64,000 bases of DNA from Valencia hispanica (lineage: Eukaryota > Chordata > Actinopteri > Cyprinodontiformes > Valenciidae): positions 21,340,403 to 21,404,402 of the forward strand of contig OY747702.1 in the NCBI GenBank assembly GCA_963556495.2, written 5' to 3'. The translations under genes and the position numbers were made by a program. Numbering within the stretch: the first letter of the stretch is position 1; every line of letters begins with the position of its first letter. Shown here piece by piece: positions 26,245 to 36,623 of the stretch. The notes beneath the pieces are model-generated. The model was not told the origin of the DNA, searched no databases, and saw nothing but the letters and a program-made list of their open reading frames with translations.

Positions 26245-27148
26245 CAGGTCCTTCTCAAAAAATTTGCATATTGTGATAAAGTTCATTATTTTCCATAATG
26301 TAATGATAAAAATTAAACTTTCACACATTTTAGATTCATTGCACACCAACTGAAATATTTCAGGTCTTTTATTGTTTTAAAACTGATAATTTTGGCATAC
26401 AGCTCATGAAAACCCAAAATTCCTATCTCAAAAAATTAGCATATCATGAAAAGGTTCTGCCGCTGTTTCTGGTTCAAAAGTGGCTTGACCTGGGGAATGC
26501 GGCATCTGTAGCCCATTTCCTGCACACGCCTGTGCACGGTGGCTCTGGATGTTTCTACTCCAGACTCAGTCCACTGCTTCCGCAGGTCCCCCAAGGTCTG
26601 GAATCTGTCCTTCTCCACAATCTTCCTCAGGGTCCGGTCACCTCTTCTCGTTGTGCAGCGTTTTCTGCCACACTTTTTCCTTCCCACAGACTTCCCACTG
26701 AGGTGCCTTGACACAGCACTCTGGGAACAGCCTATTCAGAAATGTCTTTCTGTGTCTTACCCTCTTGCTTGACGGTGTCAATGATGGCCTTCTGGGCAGT
26801 AGTCAGGTCGGCAGTCTTACCCATTAATGCGGTTTGGAGTAAAGAACCAGGCTGGGAGTTTTTAAAAGCCTCAGGAATCTTTTCCAGGTGTTTAGAGTTA
26901 ATTAGTTGATTCAGATGATTAGGTTAACAGCTCGTTTAGAGAACCTTTTCATGATATGCTAATTTTTTGAGATAGGAATTTTGGGTTTTCATGAGCTGTA
27001 TGCCAAAATCATCAGTTTTAAAACAATAAAAGACATGAAATATTTCAGTTGGTGTGCAATGAATCTAAAATATATGAAAGTTTAATTTTTATCATTACAT
27101 TATGGAAAAGAATGAACTTTATCACAATATGCACATTTTTTGAGAAGA
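26245..27148 (-). mobile_element. Tc1-like deletion derivative with inverted repeats of about 210 bp
   Basis: The left end starts CAGGTCCTTCTCAAAAAATT after TA at 26243-26244. The right arm (about 26938-27148) is its inverse but lacks the last seven or eight bases (the GGACCTG end), stopping at TTTGAGAAG. Between the arms only the first third of the transposase is left. It is non-autonomous, and the missing tip probably immobilises it. The same family occurs at 44949-46308 with a different set of deletions. Confidence 0.88.
26457..26824 (-). pseudogene. Tc1-like transposase N-terminal fragment
   Basis: The start is at ATG 26824-26822 on the minus strand (MGKTADLTTAQKAIIDTV), followed by the HTH region. 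A small deletion near 26735 breaks the frame. The frame 26714-26436 then reads GRKKCGRKRCTTRRGDRTLRK and QTLGDLRKQWTESGVETSRATVHRRVQEMG, the second helix-turn-helix and GRPR-like region. Just after KPLLNQKQRQ (about 26457) the reading runs straight into the left terminal repeat. The whole DDE catalytic domain has therefore been deleted. About 115 of an expected 340 residues remain. Confidence 0.82.
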
Positions 27149-27548
27149 TAAACTGGCCTTGAAATATAAAGCATCTAGTGCCCAAACGCTGCATTGACTA
27201 CTAATTACATCGACTATAGAGCATCGTTCTGGTGAAATGATTTTGAGCTGATGTTGGGACGACCAATCACAGACATGCGCTGTCCGTTGCGTTTGATGGA
27301 TAGTTATAAAATTGGGATCTACTCGTCCGTGCTTGAATTTACATATTGGACACGGGGGAAACTGGCAGCGCAGCCAGTATGATATAAATGTTTTTAATTT
27401 AAGCCACATTTTTAGACTTGTAGCCCTCGCACACACACACATGCACACACACATACAAAACCAACTGTCAGCCTCCACCCCACCCCTGTCTCTGAACTGA
27501 GAATAAAAATTAGAATCTGAATGAAAACATGTTGCATTTAAGAGTTAC
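27149..27548. other. Short stretch without recognised genes
   Basis: It contains a CA-rich run at 27430-27455. Nothing else was recognised. Confidence 0.5.
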
Positions 27549-27560
27549 ATTACAGCATGC
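27549..27560. repeat. Target site duplication, left copy (ATTACAGCATGC)
   Basis: An identical 12-mer occurs at 29524-29535 directly after the ATGG tail of the LINE. Confidence 0.92.
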
Positions 27561-29523
27561 AGAACTCTGAACACGTCCCGGGGGAGGCGGGGGACATTGA
27601 GTCCGAGTGGACCATGTTCCGCGCCTCCATTGCCGAGGCGGCTGACCGAAGCTGTGGCCGCAAGGTGGTCGGTGCCTGTCGCAGCGGCAACCCGCGAACC
27701 CGCTGGTGGACACCGGCGGTAAAGGATGCTGTCAGGCTGTAGAAGGAGTCCTACCCGGTCTTTTTGGCTTGTGGGACCCCTGTAGCAGCTGATAGGTACC
27801 GACAGGCGAAGCGGGATGCGGCTCGGATGGTTGCTGAGCCAAAAACTTGGGCGTGGGAGGAGTTTGGAGAGGCCATGGAAAACGACTTCCGTACGGCTTC
27901 GAAGCGATTCTGGTCCACCATCCGGCGTCTCAGGGGGGGAAAGCGGTCTGCCACCAACACTGTTTACAGTGGGGATGGTGTGCTGCTGACCTCGACGCGG
28001 GACGTTTTGGGTCGGTGGATGGAATACTTCGAAGACCTCCTCAATCCCACCAGCATGCCTGCCAATCTGGAAGCAGGGTTTGGGGACTTGGGGTCGGGCT
28101 CTCCAATCTCTGGTGCTGAGGTCACCGAGGTCGTTAAAAAGCTCCTCGGTGGCAGGGCTCCAGGGGTGGATGAGATTCGACCGGAGTTCCTCAATGCTCT
28201 GGATGTTGTGGGGCTGTGTTGGTTAACGCGGCTCTGCAATATTGCGTGGACATCGGGGGCAGTTCCCTTGGATTGGCAGACCGGGGTGGTGGTCCCCCTG
28301 TTTACAAAGGGGGACCACAGGGTGTGTTCCAACTACAGGGGGATCACACTTCTGAGCCTCCCTGGTAAGGTCTATTCAGGGGTTCTGGAGAGGAGGGTCA
28401 GACGGATAATCGAACCTCGGATCCAGGAGGAACAATGCGGTTTTCGTCCTGGCCGTGGAACACTGGACCAGCTCTACACTCTCAGCAGGGTCCTGGAGGT
28501 GCGTGGGAGTTCGCCCAACCGGTGTTTTGTGGACTTGGAGAAGGCATTCAACCGTGTCCCTCGGGGGGCCCTGTGGGGGGTGCTCCGGGAGTATGGGGTA
28601 CCGGGCCCCTTGATACGGGCTGTTAGGTCCCTGTACGACGGGTGCCAGAGTTTGGTTCACATTGCCGGCAGTAAGTCGGGCTTGTTTCCAGTGAGAGTTG
28701 GACTCCGCCAAGGTTGCCCTTTGTCACCGATCCTGTACCTAACTTTTATGGACAGGATCTCTAGGCGTAGCCAAGGCGTTGAGGGGATCCGTTTTGGTGG
28801 CCTCAGGATCGGGTCTCTGCTTTTTGCAGATGACGTGGTCCTGTTGGCTTCATCGGAACGTGATCTACAGTTTTCGCTGGAGCGGTTCGCACCCGAGTGT
28901 GAAGTGGATGGGATGAGAATCAGCACCTCCAAATCCGAGGCCATGGTCTTGAGCCGGAAAAGGGTGGGGTGCCTCCTCCGGGTCGGGGATGGGGTCCTTC
29001 CCCAAGTTGAGGAGTTTAAGTATCTGGGGGTCTTGTTCACGAATGAGGGAAAAATGGAGCGGGAGATCGATAGACGGATTGGTGGGGCATCTGCAGTTAT
29101 GCGGGCGCTCTACCGGTCTGTCGTGGTGAAGAGAGAGCTGAGCCAAAAGGCGAAGCTCTCGATTTACCGGTCGATCTACGTTCCTGCCCTCATCTATGGT
29201 CACGAACTCCGCAGAGTGTCTGGGCTCTCCCTTAGAGATAGGGTGAGAAGCTCAGTCATCCGGAGGGGGCTCAGAGTAGAGCCGCTGCTTCTCCACATCG
29301 AGAGGAGTCAGTTGAGGTGGCTCGGGCCTCCTGGACGCCTCCCTAGTGAGGTGTTTCAGGCACGTCTCACCGGGAGGAGGCCCAGGGGAAGGCCCAGGAC
29401 ACACTGGAGGGACTATGTTTCTCGGCTGGCCTGGGAGCGCCTTGGGGTTCCTCCCGAGGAGCTGAAACAAGTGGCTGGGGAGAGGGAAGTCTGATAAGCG
29501 GAAGAAAATGGATGGATGGATGG
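27561..29523 (+). mobile_element. 5'-truncated non-LTR retrotransposon with ATGG tail
   Basis: The insert is 1,963 bp. It carries a reverse transcriptase frame on the plus strand and ends GAAAATGGATGGATGGATGG, with perfect 12-bp duplications on both sides. Its GC content is clearly higher than that of the surrounding DNA. It starts inside the RT polyprotein, as expected for incomplete target-primed reverse transcription. I do not assign a clade. Confidence 0.92.
27563..29494 (+). pseudogene. Non-LTR reverse transcriptase, 5' truncated, long open frame
   Basis: The protein would reverse-transcribe LINE RNA at a chromosomal nick. The frame is open from the 5' truncation at 27561 except for TAG at 27740-27742, then runs 576 codons from the first methionine (27764) to 29494. 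RT blocks in order: GRAPGVDEIRPEFL (about residue 130), FTKGDHRVCSNYRGITLL, QEEQCGFRPGRGTLDQL, block A FVDLEKAFNRVP, block B GLRQGCPLSPILY, active site LLFADDVVLL and the thumb motif EFKYLGVLF. The C-terminal part has a GRRPRGRPRTHWRDYV segment. Two small in-frame gaps relative to the usual fish element are suspected, near HELRRVSGL and near LRWLGPPGRL. The terminal TGA (AGEREV then stop) cuts off the usual C-terminus. No endonuclease domain survives. Confidence 0.88.
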
Positions 29524-29535
29524 ATTACAGCATGC
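29524..29535. repeat. Target site duplication, right copy (ATTACAGCATGC)
   Basis: Pairs with 27549-27560. Confidence 0.92.
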
Positions 29536-29909
29536 TCATGTCTTCAGATTATATAGCAATTGCACCTAAATGCAATGGGTGTGATTACTGAGTAGAATTA
29601 TAAATATGCAGTGACACCCAATGCCTAATGACCTAATGGCTGCCTAATGCTAATTGCACTCCTTAAAGATCAGCCAGTGGCAGCATCTCGATGAGGGGAG
29701 TTTTTAGGAGGCGGGATACCATACAAAATCACCTGAGCATAATTCTAGGCAGGGTGTGATTTAAAAATCAGGAAGTGCGTGTAGCTGTGCATACTGAGGG
29801 TTTTTTAAATAAGAAAATGTATTTTCGCAAGTAAACTTTTTTTTGCTGAGCTTAAGAACAGTTTTAGTAAGGACTCTACACAATGTTTATTGAATGAAGC
29901 CCCTGGTTG
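29536..29909. other. Stretch without recognised genes
   Basis: Nothing was recognised. The next transposon begins at about 29910. Confidence 0.5.
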
Positions 29910-30914
29910 TAAACTCAGCAAAAAAAGAAACGTCCCTTTTTCAGGACTGTGTATTTCAACAATAACGTTGTAAAAATCCAAATAACTTTATCTTCATCTT
30001 CATTGTGAAGGGTTTAAACAATGTTTTCCATGCATGTTCAATTAACCATAATCAATTAATTAACATGCACCTGTGGAATGGTCATTAAGACCTTAACAGC
30101 TTACAGAAAGTACGCATTTAAGGTCCCTGTTCTAAAAACGGAGGACACTAAAGAGATTTGTCTACCGACTGTGAAAAACACCCAAAGAAAGATGCCCAGG
30201 GTCCCTGCTCATCTGCATGAACGTGCATTAGGCATGCTGCAGGGAGGCATGAGGACTGCTGATGTGGCTAGGGCAATAAATTGCAATGTCCGCACTGTGA
30301 GACGCCTAAGACAGCGCTACAGGGAGACAGGAAGGACAGCTGATCATCCTTGCAGTGGAAGACCACGTGTAACAACACCTGCAAAGGATCGGTACATCCG
30401 AATATCACACCTGCGTGACAGGTACAGGATGGGCACAACAACTGCCCGAGTCACACCAGGAACACACAATCCCTCCATCAGTGCTCAGACTGTCCGCAAT
30501 AGGCTGAGAGATGCTGGACTGAGGGCTTGTAGGGCTATTGTAAGGCAGGTCCTTACCAGACATCACCAGCAACAACGTCGCCTATCGGCACAAACCCACC
30601 TTCGCTGGACCAGACAGGAGTGGCAAAAAGTGCTCTTCACTGATGAGTCACGGTTTTGTCTCACCAGGGGTGATGGATGGATTCGTGTTTATCGTCGAAG
30701 GAATGAGCATTAAACCGAGGCCTGTGCCCTGGAACGGGATCAATTTGTAGGTGGGGGGTCCGTCATGGTCTGGGGCGGTATATCACATCACCATCAGACT
30801 GAGCTTGTTGTCATTGCAGGCAATCTCAATGCCTTGCGGTACAGGGAAGACATCCTCCTCCCTCATGTGGTACCCTTTATGCATGCTCATCCGGACATGA
30901 TCCTCCAGCAGCAG
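29910..30914 (+). mobile_element. Tc1-like transposon, 3' truncated
   Basis: The left end reads CTCAGCAAAAAAAGAAACGT, followed by a terminal region of about 200 bp and a transposase gene. Homology stops abruptly at about 30914 in the middle of the catalytic domain. No right end is present. hAT-type sequence follows. Confidence 0.85.
30192..30914 (+). pseudogene. Tc1-like transposase, truncated before the second catalytic aspartate
   Basis: The frame opens at ATG 30192 (MPRVPAHLHERALGMLQGGM). The first HTH (TADVARAINCNVRTVRRLRQRY) and a CSGRPRVTTP linker are clear, then the second HTH region (NPSISAQTVRNRLRDAGL). The first catalytic aspartate lies in VLFTDESRF. TAA at 30711-30713 interrupts RRNEH just after it. 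The same frame continues with GGGSVMVWGGIS and FMHAHPDMILQQ, then breaks off at about 30914, before the second aspartate and the glutamate. It is about 240 codons long instead of roughly 340. It is a different lineage from the 8.2-kb and 26.2-kb elements. Confidence 0.88.
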
Positions 30915-31604
30915 GTTTAATGCGGAGCTGTGTACTCTAAAGCAGAATAGTAGTTAACTGGAGAGAAAATGGCACTGTACACACCTAGAGAATTCCTGTA
31001 TAAAAAGTCCCTTCGGCAAGCTAGAACTGCATATTTTTCATCATTAATAAAGGCAGATGACTGAACTTTTTCCACCGTCTCTAAGCGGATGTTTGGAAAT
31101 ACTTCGGCTACCCTAAAAAGCCAGACGGTCATGGCTTGGAAGAAGAAGGTCGCCCGACGTCCAAAACGTGCTTGAGAACAGTGGCAGCCCGAGGAGGCAA
31201 TACATCAAATGTGATTGCGCATGTTCGGGAGCACAAACCATCGTTGTATGCTACATTCAAGGTAAAGTTAATGCTGTCTTGAAATGAAAAAGCTTATTAG
31301 CGTCTGACATTAGTGAAGTGAGCTTGTTACCTTGGCAGATGTGGTAACTACCTTATCTTATCTTTTCTTCATCTCTATCCTTAGTAACTTTTTTAATTGA
31401 GGCAGATAATGGTAACTAGCATGCTAATGATTTATCTTAGCATGGTAGTTAGTTACCATATCTGCCTCACTAAAAAGTGTTTTTCCTTTAAAACAAATAC
31501 AGATGTTCAAAATACACATTTTAGAGCTGTAATCATAATACCATGAAATTTTTGCCTACGGTTTTCATACCGTCAGTATCTCATACCGGCCCATGCCTAC
31601 TCCC
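30915..31604 (+). mobile_element. hAT (ZBED-type) transposon fragment
   Basis: The segment contains a BED zinc-finger exon (31084-31261). It ends with TACCGTCAGTATCTCATACC and GGCCCATGCCTA near 31604, a terminal sequence seen at the end of vertebrate hAT-type elements. The rest of the transposase is absent. Confidence 0.55.
31084..31261 (+). pseudogene. BED zinc-finger exon of a hAT/ZBED transposase
   Basis: The frame begins after a TAA (31081-31083) and reads ADVWKYFGYPKKPDGHGLEE, then TSKTCLRTVAARGGNTSNVI, then AHVREHKPSLYATFK. This is the DNA-binding BED finger of hAT transposases: the aromatic VWKYF start, the RGGNTSN loop and the HxxxH pair are all there. Only one cysteine of the CxxC pair is seen (TSKTC), so zinc binding is probably lost. 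The frame ends AAG followed by GTAAAG, a good splice donor, as in the intron-containing family members. No downstream exon with the hAT catalytic or dimerisation domain was found before the L2 LINE starts. Confidence 0.7.
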
Positions 31605-32578
31605 AAACATGATTACTTCTCTCTCAGTAATTGAGGCAGCATTGGAGGGAACTGTAGAACCTCATTTGTGTTTGGACTGTTTTGATTCAGTTGAGCTTTC
31701 AGAATTATCAAAAATATTAGCCTCATTTTAGACATGATGAATCTATCGTTAGTAAATGGAAATGTACCACAGGAAATTAGGGTTGCTGTAATTACACCTT
31801 TACTTAAGAAACCTTCTCTCGATCAAGATGACTTAGTTAATTACAGACCTATATCTAAACTTCCTTTCGTATCTAAAATCCTTGACCAAAGAGTTGCTAA
31901 TCAATGTGATTATCTAAAAGGTAACAACCTGTTCAAAGAATTTCAGTCAGGTTTTAGAGCTCATCATAGCACTGAAACAGCACTGGTAAAGGTTACCAAA
32001 GATATTCTCATGGCCTCAGATAATGGATTTGTGACTATTTTGGTCTTGTTGGATCTCAGCAATGCTTGTGACAAAGTCAATCACAATATTCTCTTGGGAA
32101 GGCTTGAACGTGTTGCAGGGATCAAAGGAACAGCACTAGGCTGGTTTCAATCATGTTTGTCCAACAGATTCCAGTTTGTTCATGTAAATGATACATGTTC
32201 TTCACACTCAAGGGTTACTTGTGGAGTATAACAGAGTTCTGTACTTTGACCAATTCTTTTTACTATACGTATGCTTCCAATTGGTAAAATCATTAGACAG
32301 CATGGGATAAATTTCTACAGTCATGCCAATGACAACTATATTTATCCATAAGTCCTGATAAATCCAGTCAGGTAGACTACAAGCATGTCTGGAAGACATA
32401 AAAACCTGGATGACTAAACTTTCTGCTTTTAAATTCTGACAAGACAGAAGTTGTCGTATTTTGACCAGAAGCTCTGAAAAAGTAACTGTTTAGTCAATCA
32501 CTTCATCAGGAAGACATTAAATTGGCCGCCAGTAATAACAAAGAAACCTGGCGTTATTGTCACACTCAGTGTCCCTGA

Positions 32579-32580
<2 letters not shown>
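31605..32580 (+). pseudogene. L2-type LINE reverse transcriptase, degraded (second copy)
   Basis: A leading segment (31605-31733) reads EPHLCLDCFDSVELSELSKIL. The frame 31734-32231 then has VNGNVPQEIRVAVITPLLKK, NYRPISKLPFVSKILD, FQSGFRAHHSTETALVKVTKD and block A VLLDLSNACDKVNHNILLGRL, the same RT blocks as the copy at 13.7 kb. Stops accumulate after 32231 (CGV then TAA), and the active-site box is mutated (HANDNYIYP near 32330). The element is then interrupted at a (TA)n tract at 32585. Its 3' half resumes at about 34325 after two LTR-like inserts. It is inactive. Confidence 0.82.

Positions 32581-32584
<4 letters not shown>

Positions 32585-32627
<43 letters not shown>
32585..32627. repeat. 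(TA)n microsatellite
   Basis: About 43 bp of pure TA at the boundary between the L2 sequence and an LTR-like insert. Confidence 0.95.
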
Positions 32628-32629
<2 letters not shown>

Positions 32630-32630
<1 letters not shown>

Positions 32631-33381
32631 CTTAGAATTCCACTGCCACAAAAATGGAGGACCGCTTCTACTCAGAGTCAAGAGTTCCTTTTATTAACAG
32701 TCAGGATTTACGGCAGTTTTGTTTCTTCCATGAGTCTGCAAAAGTGGGTTCATCTAAAAAAAAAAAAAGATGAGGGCTTGGGTTGGCTCCGCTATCCAGA
32801 AGAAAGTGTGTCCACTCAAGATGTTCTGGTGGGGACACCGCTGCCTATTCGACGTCTCCACTACTGCTGTCGTCCTGCCACTGCCAAAGAAACAGAAAGC
32901 GCTAAGACACTTTACACAATAGGAGCAGCCCACTCATTCATAATTGTAGGTAAAAAAGTTGTCCCTTTAACTCATCTGTAAGTAGGCAGTGTTTCCAGTC
33001 TTTCCTCAGCCCGATCGGTTGGCGATTCCACCCAGTCCTTGTCATCTGATCCTCAACCGCATCATATGTTGCTGCACCTCTTTGTTCCAGCTTCCGTCGC
33101 CCAAAATCCTTCCTCTTATCTCAGTGTGGTTAACAGAGTCAGACAAGAAAACCCTCCTTGTTGCATTCCATGAGGTGCTTATATACACTGGTGTTGGCTA
33201 CAGTCCACACCTGCACCCTCTTAGCCTAATTGTGTCCCAGCCAGGCAGGGAGGAGCTGACTGCCAGCTAAAACCAATCAGCATCATCATTGTCCAGTCCA
33301 ACTCATTACCACCACAATCCAAAACACAACATGCATTAGCAAATATATACTGCAGTCAAGAGCATGCAAAAATACCAGATT

Positions 33382-33384
<3 letters not shown>
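32630..33384 (-). mobile_element. LTR-like insert in reverse orientation
   Basis: Minus-strand signals fit an LTR: a promoter-like stretch around 33180-33190 (TATA-like on either strand), a TTAATAAAAGGAACTC polyadenylation region near 32680-32695, and CTACTCAGAG nearby. No coding region and no clear duplicated ends were seen. Confidence 0.4.

Positions 33385-33471
<87 letters not shown>
33385..33471. repeat. (TA)n microsatellite
   Basis: About 87 bp of pure TA repeats. The poly-Ile-Tyr ORF across it is an artefact. Confidence 0.97.
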
Positions 33472-33473
<2 letters not shown>

Positions 33474-33544
33474 AACAAAATAAAAGACTGGTTGATAATT
33501 TACTCCATCTTACATTATTTTTGACCAAGACTTGACATTCAAAT

Positions 33545-34290
33545 TCCATATTAAATGGAGCTAACAGGTTAGCTGAGGTTCAGGAGCAAGGCCACGCCTC
33601 AAACCCGCTTCATAGATACTAATCAGTCTTAACTCGATTCACCCGGTACCTCACGCCTGCGCTACATCTCTAATCACACCGCGATACACATATAAACTCT
33701 GCCTGCCTTTCATCCCCCGTCTGTCTTGTTCGTTTTCACCCCTCCCTTCCCCTCCCTCTAGGTCCTGGGTCCTGCCGACTCGCCTTTTCTTTTCTGGGTC
33801 CTGCTGACTCGCCTTTTCTTTTCTGGGTCCTGCCGACTCGCCTTTTCTTTTCAGGGTCCTGCCGACTCGCCTTATCTTTTCAGGGTCCTGCCGACTCGCC
33901 TTTTCTTTTCAGGGTCCTGCCGAATGGCCTTCTCTTTTCAGGGTCCTGCCAACTTGCCTTTTCTTTTCAGGGTCCTGCCGACTCGCCTTTTCTTTTCAGG
34001 GTCCTGCCGACCCGCCTTCTCTTTTCTGGGTCCTGCCGACCCGCCCCTTCGACCCTCCCCTTGTTTTTTTGTTTTTCAACAAAGCATTCATCGGGCACAG
34101 CCTCCCTGTTCTGCGCTCCAGTTCACTCCTGTACCACCTCTTCTAATGTCTCTCTCTTTTAGGTTCCGTCTGGGGGGGTCCTGAGCAGGCTCGGAAAGAC
34201 GATTTCCCGAAGACTGCATTCAATTCTACATGCCTTCAATAAACTGTTAAATTCTGAATCTGTAGCGTGGTCCTTGCCAGTGAAACAGGT
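33545..34290 (+). mobile_element. LTR-like insert carrying a 29-bp minisatellite
   Basis: ACATATAAACTCTGCCTGCC near 33690 looks like a TATA box region. AATAAACTGTTAAATTCTGA near 34240 looks like the polyadenylation signal. Ten 29-bp repeats lie between. The layout fits a solo LTR inserted into the L2 LINE. Ends and target duplication are not resolved. Confidence 0.45.
33767..34045. repeat. 29-bp minisatellite, about 10 copies
   Basis: The unit starts GGGTCCTGCCGACTCGCC and continues TTTTCTTTTCA. Copies begin at 33767, 33796, 33825, 33854, 33883, 33912, 33941, 33970, 33999 and 34028 (last partial). Spacing is exactly 29 throughout, with few substitutions between units. Confidence 0.96.
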
Positions 34291-34324
34291 TTCTGGGATT
34301 TCCTTGATTCACCTCCGGATTAGT

Positions 34325-35440
34325 GCTAAAATTTGAAATATTCTGTCCAGGAGTGATACTGGAAAACTAGTCAATGCATTTGTTACTTCAAGACTGGACT
34401 ACTGTAATCATTTACTATCAGGAAGTCCAGAAAATGCAGTTAAAAGCTGAATTGCAGCAGCAAGAGTTCAGATTGTTATCTTCCCTTCATTGGCTCCCTG
34501 TTATATAATTTAAAATCATCCTTCTTAGATATAGAGCCCTTAATAATCAAGCTCCATCATACATCAGAGATCTGATTGTTCCATATGTTCCTAACAAAGC
34601 ACTTAGTTCTCAGAATGCAGGCTTACTTGTAGTTCCCAGGATTTCTAGAAGTAGAATGGGAAGCAGATCTTTTAGTTATCAGGCTCCTCTCCTGTGTAAC
34701 CAGCTCCCAGTTTTAGTCTGTGAGCCAGACACTCTACTTTTAAGACCAAGCTTAAAACCTTCCTTTTTCATAAAGCTAATAGTTAGTGGCTTAGGTCATC
34801 CCGAGCTATCTCTGTAGGCTTAGACTCTTTAAGGACAGACTGACCACTTTTCTTCATTCTGCTGTTCTCTCCTACTACTCTCCAGTTTGATTATTTTCTG
34901 TTATTTCAACTGTTAACTTTGTTTTTTCTCTGTTTTGCTCTCCATAGAAGCTACACCTGGTCAGCTGGATGGGGGGCATCGACTGGGATGATACACCCAA
35001 TAATTGAGCATTCTCTGTGCCCGGTTATCAAATGTTCACTTTCTTTAATATAGAAAGTACTCTTGCATCAGTTCTTTTTGTTCTGTGTCTCTGCTCTGTG
35101 TTGTTGAACCCCCAGACGGTCATGGTAGATGGCCGCTTGTACTGAGCCATGTTCTACAGGAGGATTCTTCCTGTTAAATGGGAGTTTTTCCTATCCACTG
35201 CCACTATATGCTTGCTCAGTATGAGGGATCACCAAGAGATTGCTGTGGTTAGAATCTGCATCAACGGGGCGCAACTGCAAGTTAATGACTCGATGCAATC
35301 TGCTGGGATTCCTTAAATAGAAAACTTTAAAACTGATTGGAATGTGTGCATTATTCAATTGAAATGACTTTTTTTGTAAAGTGCCTTGTGATGACATCTG
35401 TTTTGAATTGGCGTTACATAAAATAAATGAATTGAAAATT
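34325..35440 (+). mobile_element. L2-type LINE 3' half and tail (second copy, continued)
   Basis: It contains the degraded RT C-terminus (RLDYCNHLLSGSP-type near 34395-34430, LHWLPVI-type near 34490, SYQAPLLCNQLP-type near 34680). The tail follows with CCAGACGGTCATGGTAGATG, CTGCTGGGATTCCTTAAATA and a final AATGAATTGAAAATT. It is the same tail as at 15490-15895. Confidence 0.85.
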
Positions 35441-36623
35441 GCACTGTACCCCAGTATGCATATTCAGAAACAACCGGAGACTTGTTTGCTGTTTCCATAG
35501 CAACAAATCCAGTTGTAAGTGATTGTAGTGCTGGCCGCAAGCATCTCTCTAAGTTGTAGTAGTGTAGTTCATCTGTGAGTTAAAACACTAAGTAATAATG
35601 GACATAGTGGTGACTACATCTATTGACATTTGGTTCTGCTCTCTGTTACTGTGACCTTTACCTTTAAACAAGTCTGCTTGGGAAAATTTACCAATCCGAC
35701 GTTAACCCGTGAGTTAATACTTCAAACACTCTGCAAACTCCAGGTGATTTGATCTCCTGCAGGTTGTTGACCTAACAGATGCAACACAGTGTGAGCATGT
35801 TTTTAAGCACTCTATTAGTACAAAACTTTTAACATTGAAATATGACTGGAGATGCACAGAGAGGTTAGCTGATTTTCAGCTTGACCAACTCTGGCTGGTG
35901 ACCAGAACAGAAGAAATTGTGATATTTTTCTGATCAAATGAAGTTGTAAAACAACTAGTTTTAAAAGTTTTAAGGTTTTTATTGAAACAATGATTCTGTG
36001 GGGATGATGAAGGACGAGGGAACCAGAAACACTGCACAGGGAAATTGAGGTGAGTGGAACTGGAGAAGGAGAAGTCCAAAGGTGAGGTTGAATCCTGAGG
36101 AAATTGTAATTGTATGAACTCAGGTGAAGCTTACTTGGTAGATGGTAAGTTAACGCCAGGGCTAGGATTCCGTGAGCTTCCTACTGAGTTCCTGGAGATA
36201 GTGGAGTCCGAGACTGAGGATGGAGCACAAAGGGCGGGCAGGCAGTGCACGGAGCTGGAGCATAGATCACAGAGGAGCTTGGGGCTTGAAGGCAGTCAGA
36301 CGTGGAAAGATACCAGAGTTTCCTAAAAAGTGGGAGAACGGATCACTGAGAGGTTACAACAAGGAAAACCTTGGAAGGAGCAGAGAGAGAGGTAAGCAGG
36401 TTTGTCACTAAGAACACACAATAGACACTGGCGCACACACCACGGGCTTGAGGCTTTACCAGATGGTTCAACACTCAGGTACTGAAGATCTGACAACCAG
36501 CTCCTTATATCCTCATCCAGTGATGAGCTCCACCTGTGCAGGCAGGTCTCCAGCTCAGCCAGGACCTCTGGTGGAAATCTCCAGAAATGGTGGAGAAATG
36601 AGCGGTAAGCAGACAGACAAAAC
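35441..36623. other. Stretch without recognised genes
   Basis: ORFs at 36114-36326 and 36220-36411 overlap in different frames and have no family features. Confidence 0.5.

Noticed and set aside
28865..29470. Minus-strand ORFs opposite the LINE RT
   Set aside because: Shadows of the GC-rich RT frame.
33286..33549. Minus-strand ORF with a long Ile-Tyr run
   Set aside because: A translation of the (TA)n tract.
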